From Planctomycetota bacterium (lineage in GTDB: Bacteria > Planctomycetota > PUPC01 > JACPCR01), in NCBI GenBank assembly GCA_027625095.1, contig JAQBXN010000058.1, positions 1 to 49,196 on the forward strand: a DNA stretch of 49,196 nt. Reading direction: 5' to 3'. A model generated the notes under the pieces. It saw nothing but the letters and a program-made list of their open reading frames with translations, was not told the origin of the DNA and did no database searches. Positions 33,198 to 41,177 of this stretch are shown in pieces (within the stretch, counting starts at the first letter, position 1; each line of letters begins with the position of its first letter). The translations under genes were made by a program, and so were the position numbers.

Positions 33198-33605
33198 TTA
33201 ATCCGCTTGCTCCGTGTCCACGGCCGGGATATCGACCCTCGACCCCGATGTCATTCTACGGAGAGCGGCCAGGAAGTGCGGTTTGCTGAATGGGAACGCT
33301 ACCATCTCTTTGGCGCCGGCACTGCGGACATCGGACACGTTCAGGCGGCTGATGTGATTATAAACGACTGCAATCCGGCTTTCAGGATGTCGCTTATGAA
33401 AATGCCGGATGGACTGCAGTCTCTGGTGCGGTGAGAGAGTAAGATCAATAACCACCGCAATCGGCTTGATGCTCTCGTACAGATGGAGCGACTGCGTCTC
33501 TGTAAGCGCCTCTTTGCAGAGGGTGAACTCAGAACCATTCAACGCGTTGCGGATAGCAAAACGCACCGTTGGGGAGACACTTATTAAGAGGACACTCTGG
33601 CTCAT
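33198..33605 (-). CDS. Stand-alone receiver-like domain with degenerate acid pocket
   Basis: A 135-residue single domain with the CheY-like pattern: VLLISVSPTVRFAIRNAL at the start, VVIDLTLS with the likely phospho-acceptor D54, SRIAVVYNH, and AFPFSKPHFLAALRRM with K108 before Pro. The two acidic residues expected after the first strand are missing (SVSP instead of xDD), so Mg-dependent phosphorylation is doubtful. No kinase or output domain is attached. It follows ald on the same strand by 35 bp. Confidence 0.65.
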   Translation of the reverse strand: MSQSVLLISVSPTVRFAIRNALNGSEFTLCKEALTETQSLHLYESIKPIAVVIDLTLSPHQRLQSIRHFHKRHPESRIAVVYNHISRLNVSDVRSAGAKEMVAFPFSKPHFLAALRRMTSGSRVDIPAVDTEQAD

Positions 33606-33640
33606 TGTACCTGAATATCATTTGCCATTACCGGGATGAC

Positions 33641-34747
33641 TTAGAGACCAAGCTCCGTAAATGGCAACCCAAAAGTTTCTGCAACTGCCCGGTTGGTGAC
33701 ATCCCCGCCGTGAACATTCACTCCCCGACGCAGGGCTGCGTTATCGCAGCAAGCTAGCCGAAAACCTTTGCCAGCTAGTTCGAGGACATACGGCAGGGTG
33801 ACGTTCCCCAAAGCATAGGTTGATGTCCGCCCCACTGCACCAGGCATATTCGGCACGCAGTAATGCACTATGTCTTCAACAATGAAGATCGGCTCCTGAT
33901 GCGTGGTCGGTTTCGTGGTTTCTACGCAGCCGCCCTGATCAACGGCCACATCGACAATCACGCTGCGAGGCTTCATCAGTTTCAGCATGTCACGAGTAAC
34001 GAGCCGTGGTGCGCGAGCACCCTCGATCAACACCGCGCCAATAACTAGATCCGCATGCTGAATGCAATCCCGGATAGTGTGAGCATCAGACATGAGCGTA
34101 GTGACGTTCCGCGGCATGATGTCATCGAGATAACGGAGCCGAGAGATATTCACATCCAGAATCATCACCCTGGCGCCGAGTCCTGCGGCCACTTTAGCGG
34201 CGTTGGTGCCAACGACCCCTCCGCCAAGAACCAATACTTCCGCTGGCGCGACACCCGGGACGCCCCCAAGAAGGATGCCGCGGCCAAGCATGGGTTTTTC
34301 CAGGTATTTAGCGCCCTCCTGAATGGACATCTTGCCGGCCACCTCACTCATCGGCGTTAGCAGCGGGTGCTCTCCGTTGTCGGTGCGGATTGTTTCATAT
34401 GCGACAGCGGTAATGCCGGTTTCGCGCGCTGCTGTGGTCAACTCTTCAGAAGCTGCAAAATGGAAATAGGTAAAGATGACCTGTTCGGATCGTAACAGGG
34501 AATACTCTTGCGGGAGTGGCTCTTTCACCTTTACAACCATCTCAGCTTGCCCGTAAATCTCCTCCGCAGATCCAACGAGCTGTGCCCCGGCCCGTTCGTA
34601 ATCGCTGTCTGATATTCCACTTCCCATACCTGCAGATTGCTGGACGAAGACGCGGTGCCCGCGTCGCGTCAGCTCTTCAACTCCGACCGGGATCATGGAA
34701 ACGCGGTATTCATCTGCCTTAACTTCTTCGGGAATTCCAATAATCAT
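33641..34747 (-). CDS. ald: Alanine dehydrogenase
   Basis: A 368-residue enzyme of standard length. It starts MIIGIPEEVKADEYRVSMIP. VKVKEPLPQEY holds the substrate lysine, and YFHFAASEEL the conserved catalytic histidine. The NAD-binding motif GGGVVGTNAAKVA is at about 173-185. It converts L-alanine to pyruvate and ammonia with NAD, linking nitrogen and carbon metabolism. The neighbour downstream is the receiver-like protein. Confidence 0.96.
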   Translation of the reverse strand: MIIGIPEEVKADEYRVSMIPVGVEELTRRGHRVFVQQSAGMGSGISDSDYERAGAQLVGSAEEIYGQAEMVVKVKEPLPQEYSLLRSEQVIFTYFHFAASEELTTAARETGITAVAYETIRTDNGEHPLLTPMSEVAGKMSIQEGAKYLEKPMLGRGILLGGVPGVAPAEVLVLGGGVVGTNAAKVAAGLGARVMILDVNISRLRYLDDIMPRNVTTLMSDAHTIRDCIQHADLVIGAVLIEGARAPRLVTRDMLKLMKPRSVIVDVAVDQGGCVETTKPTTHQEPIFIVEDIVHYCVPNMPGAVGRTSTYALGNVTLPYVLELAGKGFRLACCDNAALRRGVNVHGGDVTNRAVAETFGLPFTELGL

Positions 34748-34912
34748 GTTTCTTATTTAAGGTAAGTGGCTGGCCTCACAAGGTGCCATAGTTGGCTGAT
34801 GCCATTTTATGCCAGATGGGGATTTCATTCAGGGCCGGAAAGCATTTGAAAATCAAATAAATTTACCTAGTATTTTGCCTTCCTAGGGGGACTCAAACAA
34901 CCAATGATCTAT

Positions 34913-34936
34913 AAAGGGTAGAGACGTTTACCCTTT
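34913..34936. terminator. Hairpin followed by T-run upstream of HTH gene
   Basis: AAAGGGTA (34913-34920) pairs with TACCCTTT (34929-34936) around an 8-base loop, and one more T follows. It may be a small attenuator-like hairpin or part of a protein-binding region in the divergent space between ald and the HTH gene. Confidence 0.35.
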
Positions 34937-34938
34937 TA

Positions 34939-34982
34939 GGCCCAGCAATGCTCCCACATCGCCGCCATCCCATTGCTGGGCC
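34939..34982. promoter_or_regulatory. 12-bp perfect stem-loop in the leader of the HTH gene
   Basis: GGCCCAGCAATG (34939-34950) pairs perfectly with CATTGCTGGGCC (34971-34982) around a 20-base loop. It ends 40 bp before the ATG of the HTH membrane gene. It could be a leader-RNA structure or a transcription stop; no T-tract follows. Confidence 0.5.
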
Positions 34983-35022
34983 GCTTTATGTACTGAGAGT
35001 TTCTTGTCAATGAGGCAGCTTG

Positions 35023-35889
35023 ATGGCCGAAGAGAACCTGAACTGGATCAGCCTGCAGGACGCCCAAGTGCTTATGGGGCGCTGTGAAAGCACGGCCAGA
35101 CGGCTTATCAGAAAACATGGTATTCGGACAAAAAGAGTCCTCGTCGAGCGGGGGCAGGAACTGCGGGTCTGTCTGCAGGACGTCCAGCAGTTGCTACCGG
35201 AGGAATCCATCGCTCTGCAAAACGTGCCCCCCACTTCGCAAACCAGGGTCATAGAACAGTCTGAATTCATCGATGATTTTCAGAGTTCAATGCGGGCACT
35301 CGCTCAAGCAAGCGCTGCGCAGATGGATGTGCTTGAACACCTGAGCGTGCGGCTGGATTCCAACAATCAAGAACGTTCGGATCTCGTGGAGACCCAGCGT
35401 CAGCTCGCTGACTCGCTGGGTAATATCAATCGCGCCTCAAAGGCGCAGGCGACCGCCCTGCTGGAATTCGGGGATCGATTGAAGGAGCAATCCGAACGCT
35501 CTTCAACGCCACTGGCTGCTGCTGCGATAATTTGTCTGTGCCTCGGTCTCTTGCTCGGGGCAGGTGGGGTTTATTTCCTGATGACTAAAAAGTTTTCAGG
35601 CATGGAGTCGCAGGTAAAGAATGTTCTGGAAGCCGAGAGAGCAAATTGGAAGAACGAACTTCGAAAGCAGAAGGCCGATCAAAAGGACGAGGCGAAGTCG
35701 CTCCCCCTCGCAGAATCTGACAATACAGAAGGATCAAAGGGTGTGGACGAAATCAAGATCATTGAAGTAAGGGATGACGCGACTCCGGCGGGGCGGGCTC
35801 AAGCAAAGCCTGAGCAGCCAGCCGATGAAACACCAGAAGTTTCCAAGCTGGACAGCCTCATCGTACCCATAACTAAGAGCGAACAATGA
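35023..35889 (+). CDS. HTH-type protein with coiled coil and transmembrane anchor
   Basis: A 288-residue protein. The N-terminal 60 residues (WISLQDAQVLMGRCESTARRLIRKHGIRTKRVLVERGQELRV, in parts) look like a MerR/excisionase-type winged helix. Residues about 85-160 are a helical coiled-coil region, 163-187 a membrane helix (AAAAIICLCLGLLLGAGGVYFL), and the C-terminal tail is charged and low-complexity. This would be a membrane-tethered DNA-binding protein, with the HTH in the cytoplasm. ATG at 35023 has GAGG eight bases upstream. Its stop overlaps the ubiX start by four bases (ATGA). Targets are unknown. Confidence 0.65.
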   Translation: MAEENLNWISLQDAQVLMGRCESTARRLIRKHGIRTKRVLVERGQELRVCLQDVQQLLPEESIALQNVPPTSQTRVIEQSEFIDDFQSSMRALAQASAAQMDVLEHLSVRLDSNNQERSDLVETQRQLADSLGNINRASKAQATALLEFGDRLKEQSERSSTPLAAAAIICLCLGLLLGAGGVYFLMTKKFSGMESQVKNVLEAERANWKNELRKQKADQKDEAKSLPLAESDNTEGSKGVDEIKIIEVRDDATPAGRAQAKPEQPADETPEVSKLDSLIVPITKSEQ

Positions 35890-36479
35890 AAGAAAAACCT
35901 GTTGTCGTCGGCATTACTGGAGCAAGTGGCGCGGTCTATGCAGAACGGATGCTGCAGTTTCTGAGCGCCGCGCGGATTCCCACGCATGTGGTCATCTCTC
36001 GAGCGGGCGCGCTGGTCATTGAAGAAGAGTTGGGCAAAAAAATAAATTCGGAGTCGCCGGACGTAAGCGTTCTGGGTGCCGATCCTGAGATCGTCAAGGC
36101 CTACAGCATCTGGGATCTGGCGGCCCCGATTGCCAGCGGTACGTTCCAGGCACGTGGGATGGTGATCATTCCGGCAAGCACAGGCACCCTTGGGGCCATG
36201 GCCAGCGGCATTGCGGATAACCTCATTCGACGGGCCGGAGAAGTCATGCTGAAAGAGGGGCGAAAGCTCGTTCTCGTTCTGCGGGAGACTCCGCTGAATC
36301 TGATTCATCTCGAAAACTGCGTTACCCTCGCTCGAGCCGGTGCGACCATCCTGCCCGCCTCGCCAGGATTTTATCATGGCGTTACCAAGCTCGATGACAT
36401 CGTCAATTTCATACTGACGAAAGCCCTCGATCAGCTTGGGATCGATTCCAAACTGATCCAGCGGTGGGGACAGGACTGA
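35886..36479 (+). CDS. ubiX: Flavin prenyltransferase UbiX
   Basis: A 197-residue flavoprotein of standard length. FMN-binding GITGASGAVYAERML is at 9-23, YSIWDLAAPIASGTF in the middle, and IPASTGTLGAMASGIADNLI with the family hallmark. It makes prenylated FMN for UbiD-type decarboxylases. No ubiD is in the window. Translationally coupled to the HTH membrane gene by a 4-bp overlap, an unusual pairing. Confidence 0.95.
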   Translation: MKEKPVVVGITGASGAVYAERMLQFLSAARIPTHVVISRAGALVIEEELGKKINSESPDVSVLGADPEIVKAYSIWDLAAPIASGTFQARGMVIIPASTGTLGAMASGIADNLIRRAGEVMLKEGRKLVLVLRETPLNLIHLENCVTLARAGATILPASPGFYHGVTKLDDIVNFILTKALDQLGIDSKLIQRWGQD

Positions 36480-36672
36480 TTCTTTGAGTGCTCGGAGCGG
36501 AGGAGAGTTGCATTTCTCTGCGCAATGAACGCTGTATTTGGGTTGTTCATCCCCAAGTCCCATTGCAAAAATCGCACAGAACTCCATGCTTCCCCGCCTC
36601 CCAAAGTGGCTTGTGCCCTTCAGCAACGATCTGGCAGCCCACACTCAAATCCCAATCAGGAATACACTTTTC

Positions 36673-39615
36673 ATGTTAAGCACCGGCGATCAATTACACG
36701 GTTTCACGGTTGAAGGCGTTACCGAACTTCCAGATATCCGGTCCACAGCCCTGCGCCTGCAGCACAATAAGAGCGGCGCCCGGGCACTGCATCTTCACAA
36801 TGCAGACACAGAAAACCTTCTGGCACTGGCGTTCCGCACCCCGCCTCCCGACCACACGGGCCTGCCGCACATTCTTGAACACACCGTCCTCTGCGGCTCG
36901 AAGCAATTCCCTGTAAAAGACCCTTTCGTCGAACTGCTTAAGACCAGCCTGGCGACGTTTCTGAACGCTATGACTTATTCCGATAAGACGGTCTACCCGT
37001 GCGCCAGCATGGTCGAGCGCGACTTCTTCAATCTGGCTGGTGTGTATTGTGATGCAGTCTTCCAGCCACTGATCACTGAAAAACATTTCAAGCAGGAGGG
37101 GCACCACTTCGATTTCGCCGAGGCCGGTAACCCCGCTTCCGACCTCATCATCAAGGGCATCGTCTTCAACGAAATGAAGGGCGCTTACTCGGATCTCGAC
37201 GGCATCATCCATCGGGATATGGGCACGCAGCTTTGCCCGGACAACGCTTATGGCTTCGATTCCGGCGGCAACCCGGAATACATCCCAAACTTGACTTACG
37301 AAAAGTTCGTCAACTTCCACCACACCTACTATCACCCGTCCAATTCGTTCATCTTCATTTTCGGCAACATCCCGACCGAAAAGCATCTCGAATTCCTGAA
37401 CGAAAGACTGATCGGCTTCGACCGGATTGAAATTGATACCAGTATCGCCCAACAACCAAGATGGCGCGAGCCCCGCCATACCAGCTTGACTTACCCTGTC
37501 GGGATGGAGGACGAGACCGCCGGCAAGACAGCCGTTGTGATGACCTTTCTCACAAACGATGTCACCGATGCATTGAGCGCGCTTTCAATGAATGTGCTCG
37601 ACTATTACCTGGTCGGCAATGCCGCGTCACCGCTCCGTAAGGCCCTTGAAGATTCCAAGCTCGGTGAGGCGCTGACTTCGTCCGGATATCTCGATTGGCA
37701 ACGTGACACCCTGTTCACCATCGGCCTGAAGGGCAGCGAGAAGGAACGGGCGGACGAGATTGTCAAGCTCGTCCATGCTACTTGCAGCAAGGTTGTCGAA
37801 GATGGACTCGACAAGGAAAAGGTCGAGGCCGCATTCCATAGTCTCGAGCTGTCATTCCGAGAGATAAAGGGGATGTATCCACTCGATATGATGGACAGGG
37901 TTTACAATTCCTGGATCTACGATGCCGACCCGCTCTATCACCTGCGCCTCAACGAACATCTCGCCGAGCTCCGCAAACGCTTTGCAACGGAGGAGGGTTT
38001 TCTCGAAGCCAAACTTAGGGAACTCATCCTCGACAACCCGCACTACACAGTCTCCACCTATACACCCGACAAGGAATACATGGCGAAGAAGGAGAGGGGC
38101 GAGAAGGACAATCTGGCGAAGATTAAAGAAACGCTCACCGACGAGGTCCGAAACCGCATTGTAAGAGAGGCCGCGGAACTCGATGAAATGCAGTCCACGC
38201 CAAACGCCCCGGCAGCCCTGGCGACACTGCCCCACCTCTCCCTCTCGGACATCCCGCCTGAACCGCATGAGCTGAACACGATCATAGAAACAGTGGATGA
38301 ATCGACCGTCCTTTACACCGACGTGTTTGCGAACGGCATAAACTACCTGCGAATGGCGTTCGACCTCAGTGGCATTGATGACGATCTCATTGATTACCTT
38401 TCCCTCTATTGCGAAGCCTTCCAGAAGATGGGTGCAGGCGAAGACGATTACGTCCGCATGGCCGAGCGGCAGGCGGCCTCTACGGGAGGCATTGGCGCCG
38501 GTATCGGTACTGGCAGCAGGATCGGCGACCCCGATTTCGTGCGGCCATCCTTTACCCTCTCATCCAAAGCGATAGATGCCAAGCTCTGCGACATGCTGAA
38601 GCTCGTCGAACAAAAAGTCCTGAGCACGGACCTCACCAACAAAGCCCGTCTGAAGGACATCATCCTTCAGGGCCGAGTCGGCCGGCGAAGCAGCATCGTG
38701 CCATCCGGCAGTGCATACGCTGCTTCGTATGCAGCCCGTCATCTGTCCCGAAACTGTGCTGTTTCAGAACGGCTGAACGGCATCTCAGAAATCCAGTTGA
38801 TGGACGACATCGCAGATCATTTCGAGGCCCGGCACAGAGATGTGGTCGAGAAACTCGAACGTATCCGCGCGTTCATCCTCGGCCGGGGCAAATTGACCAC
38901 AAGCTTTGTAGGCGCCGAAGCACAGTATGCACAGTTAAAAGATTTTCTCGGTGGATTCCTCGGCAAGCTCGACGACCTGGGTCCGGGCGAAGAGAACCGT
39001 GATTTTGCAACCACTCTCGGCACGAGAGAAGGCATCGCCACGCCAGCCGATGTCGCCTTTGTGGCACGCGCCTGGCGCACAGCGAGTATCGAGCAGCCGG
39101 AAGCCGCAGCACTGCTGATGCTCAGTGTGCATCTCAGCTACGGCTACCTCTGGGACAACGTCCGAGTCAAAGGCGGGGCCTATGGCTGCCGAGCGGGTTA
39201 CGATTCCATGGGCGGCATTTTTTCACTTTCGAGCTACCGCGACCCCTACATCAAAGAAACGCTTGATGTATACACCGGCCTCTTTGATTTCATCACCGAG
39301 CAAATGGATCTCAGCCCAGCCGGAATTGAGCAGGCCATCATCGGCACAGTAAAAACCCTCGACAGGCCCACCCGACCAGGCCAGGCAGTCGGCACCGCCC
39401 TGTCAAGACACAGGTCCGGATCGACCAAGAAGTTCAGAAAGGATTTTCGAACCCGACTCTTGTCACTTACTGGAGACGACGTCCGCAACGTTGCCAATGA
39501 CCTACTGCGCCCGGCGTTCGAGACTTCGCCGATCAGTGTGCTTTCGAGCAGAGAGAAGCTCACCAGAGCGAATGAAGCCCTGGGTGAAGCTGCCATGGAA
39601 ATCAAAGATATTTAG
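36673..39615 (+). CDS. M16C-family metalloprotease (presequence-protease type)
   Basis: A 980-residue protease, the length of PreP-type enzymes made of four homologous domains. The inverted zinc motif is HILEH (H66, E69, H70) within PDHTGLPHILEHTVLCGS. Further family features are KTSLATFLNAMTYSDKTVYP, the linker with long helices, and the C-terminal YGYLWDNVRVKGGAYGCRAGYD segment. It degrades peptides. No signal peptide, so probably cytosolic. The start at 36673 was chosen because family homology begins at once and AGGA lies upstream; an open frame continues back to 36538 without such support. Confidence 0.93.
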   Translation: MLSTGDQLHGFTVEGVTELPDIRSTALRLQHNKSGARALHLHNADTENLLALAFRTPPPDHTGLPHILEHTVLCGSKQFPVKDPFVELLKTSLATFLNAMTYSDKTVYPCASMVERDFFNLAGVYCDAVFQPLITEKHFKQEGHHFDFAEAGNPASDLIIKGIVFNEMKGAYSDLDGIIHRDMGTQLCPDNAYGFDSGGNPEYIPNLTYEKFVNFHHTYYHPSNSFIFIFGNIPTEKHLEFLNERLIGFDRIEIDTSIAQQPRWREPRHTSLTYPVGMEDETAGKTAVVMTFLTNDVTDALSALSMNVLDYYLVGNAASPLRKALEDSKLGEALTSSGYLDWQRDTLFTIGLKGSEKERADEIVKLVHATCSKVVEDGLDKEKVEAAFHSLELSFREIKGMYPLDMMDRVYNSWIYDADPLYHLRLNEHLAELRKRFATEEGFLEAKLRELILDNPHYTVSTYTPDKEYMAKKERGEKDNLAKIKETLTDEVRNRIVREAAELDEMQSTPNAPAALATLPHLSLSDIPPEPHELNTIIETVDESTVLYTDVFANGINYLRMAFDLSGIDDDLIDYLSLYCEAFQKMGAGEDDYVRMAERQAASTGGIGAGIGTGSRIGDPDFVRPSFTLSSKAIDAKLCDMLKLVEQKVLSTDLTNKARLKDIILQGRVGRRSSIVPSGSAYAASYAARHLSRNCAVSERLNGISEIQLMDDIADHFEARHRDVVEKLERIRAFILGRGKLTTSFVGAEAQYAQLKDFLGGFLGKLDDLGPGEENRDFATTLGTREGIATPADVAFVARAWRTASIEQPEAAALLMLSVHLSYGYLWDNVRVKGGAYGCRAGYDSMGGIFSLSSYRDPYIKETLDVYTGLFDFITEQMDLSPAGIEQAIIGTVKTLDRPTRPGQAVGTALSRHRSGSTKKFRKDFRTRLLSLTGDDVRNVANDLLRPAFETSPISVLSSREKLTRANEALGEAAMEIKDI

Positions 39616-39644
39616 AGAGCTGTCCAAAAATTCGTACTGAGTTT

Positions 39645-39673
39645 CTTGCTCATTACTCGTTACTCATTGCCTC
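39645..39673 (+). repeat. Heptamer repeat element, copy E
   Basis: A 29-bp copy with four mismatches (CTTGCTCATTACTCGTTACT, then CATTGCCTC). It ends two bases before the ATG of the oxidoreductase gene, again in the position of a ribosome binding site. Confidence 0.8.
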
Positions 39674-39675
39674 CC

Positions 39676-41151
39676 ATGCCAATCCGACCCGGCCAGTACA
39701 AACGCGTCGCCAGTCTGAAGACCATTGAAGACTTCAAAGCCTATTTGGGCGAACTGGAGGTCTCCCTCCCGCTCGATGACGAGATCCTCAAGGCTGACGC
39801 ATCGCCGCTGGCAGAATCGATCAACGTTGGCGCCTTCACCATCGGAAACCGCTTTTGCATCCACCCGATGGAAGGCTGGGACGGTACCGAAGATGGCCGG
39901 CCAACCGAATACGTAACCAGACGCTGGAGGAACTTTGGAACCAGTGGCGCAAAGCTCATCTGGGGTGGCGAGGCGGTGGCCGTTACTCTCGACGGTCGGG
40001 CCAACCCGAACCAACTCTGCCTGTATGAAGAAAACAAGGGAGACTTTGCCAGCCTGCGGAAAGAACTGGTCAACGCGCACCATGAGCGATTTGGAAAAAC
40101 TGACGATCTTCTGGTCGGCCTTCAGCTCACCCATTCCGGGCGCTTCTGTAAGCCAAACAATAAATTCAGTTTCGAGCACAAACTCGCCTACAGGCATCCT
40201 GTGCTGGACCGTAAATTTCACATTGATGAAGACCTCCCAATTCTCACCGATGACCAGATTAAGGAACTCATTGAACGGTTCATCACTGCGGCAACTCTGG
40301 CAGTGGAGGCCGGTTTCCAGTTTGTCGATATCAAGCATTGCCACGGTTACCTGCTGCACGAATTCCTGAGCGCAAGGAGCAGGGAGGGAGAATTTGGGGG
40401 TAGCCTGGAGAATCGCAGCCGCTTTCTCCGCCAGGTAGTCCAGGGAATCCGCGCCAATCATCCGGATCTACTGATAGGAATCAGACTCAGCGCTTTCGAT
40501 TTTGTGGCCTACAAACCAGATCCCGAACTGACCACCGACCGTAAGCTCGGCCCGGGCATTCCTGAGAATCTGGACTTCGCGCTGCCTTACAACTTTGGCT
40601 TCGGTGCAGATGCCGAAGATCCAACCAGATACGATTTGACCGAGCCGTTTCAGCTCATGGAAATCTTGCGAGAACTAGGCATCAAGTTCGTGAATCTCTC
40701 CGCCGGCAGCCCCTACTACAATCCGCACATTCAGCGTCCGGCCCTCTTCCCGCCTTCCGATGGTTATCTTCCACCGGAAGACCCCCTCGTCGGCGTCGCC
40801 CGCCAGATCCACGCGCACGCTGAATTCAAAAAGCAATTCTCAGATTTTGTGTTCGTCGGCACCGGTTACACCTATCTGCAGGATTACCTCCCACACGTGG
40901 CCCAGGCCACCGTCCGTGAAGGCCTCATTGATATCGTCGGCCTCGGCCGAATGGTGCTCTCCTATCACGACCTGCCCCACGACGTCCTCACCAGGGGCGA
41001 ACTCAGCCACAAACGAATCTGCCGCACTTTCAGCGACTGCACAACTGCACCTCGCAACGGCCTCATTTCCGGCTGCTATCCGCTGGACGATTACTACAAG
41101 AATCTGCCGGTCGCGATCGATCTGAAGCAGGCGAAGGCACGGAAGAAGTAA
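39676..41151 (+). CDS. Old Yellow Enzyme family FMN oxidoreductase
   Basis: A 491-residue TIM-barrel flavoenzyme. Family features are NRFCIHPMEGWDG, GLQLTHSGRFC, a GYLLHEFLSARSREGEFGGSLENR segment (described in parts) with the phosphate/flavin region, and VGTGYTYLQDYLPH and VGLGRMVLSYHDLP near the FMN phosphate site. A C-terminal Cys group (CRTFSDC and GC later) resembles the region where larger relatives hold a 4Fe-4S cluster, but the CxxC spacing is not the standard one. The substrate is unknown. No Shine-Dalgarno: the heptamer repeat ends two bases before the ATG. Confidence 0.85.
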   Translation: MPIRPGQYKRVASLKTIEDFKAYLGELEVSLPLDDEILKADASPLAESINVGAFTIGNRFCIHPMEGWDGTEDGRPTEYVTRRWRNFGTSGAKLIWGGEAVAVTLDGRANPNQLCLYEENKGDFASLRKELVNAHHERFGKTDDLLVGLQLTHSGRFCKPNNKFSFEHKLAYRHPVLDRKFHIDEDLPILTDDQIKELIERFITAATLAVEAGFQFVDIKHCHGYLLHEFLSARSREGEFGGSLENRSRFLRQVVQGIRANHPDLLIGIRLSAFDFVAYKPDPELTTDRKLGPGIPENLDFALPYNFGFGADAEDPTRYDLTEPFQLMEILRELGIKFVNLSAGSPYYNPHIQRPALFPPSDGYLPPEDPLVGVARQIHAHAEFKKQFSDFVFVGTGYTYLQDYLPHVAQATVREGLIDIVGLGRMVLSYHDLPHDVLTRGELSHKRICRTFSDCTTAPRNGLISGCYPLDDYYKNLPVAIDLKQAKARKK

Positions 41152-41177
41152 GCGACACACTTCCGGGCTTACACATA

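Noticed and set aside
10924..35022. tRNA genes in the larger intergenic regions
   Set aside because: No T-loop GGTTCGANTCC with a matching acceptor stem was found by eye in 10924-11256, 15542-15928, 18782-19074, 30701-31019 or 34748-35022.
35799..36644. 281-codon minus-strand open frame opposite ubiX
   Set aside because: Antisense shadow of ubiX and the start of the protease region.
36538..36672. N-terminal extension of the M16C protease
   Set aside because: No ribosome binding site and no homology-like sequence; ATG 36673 fits the family start.
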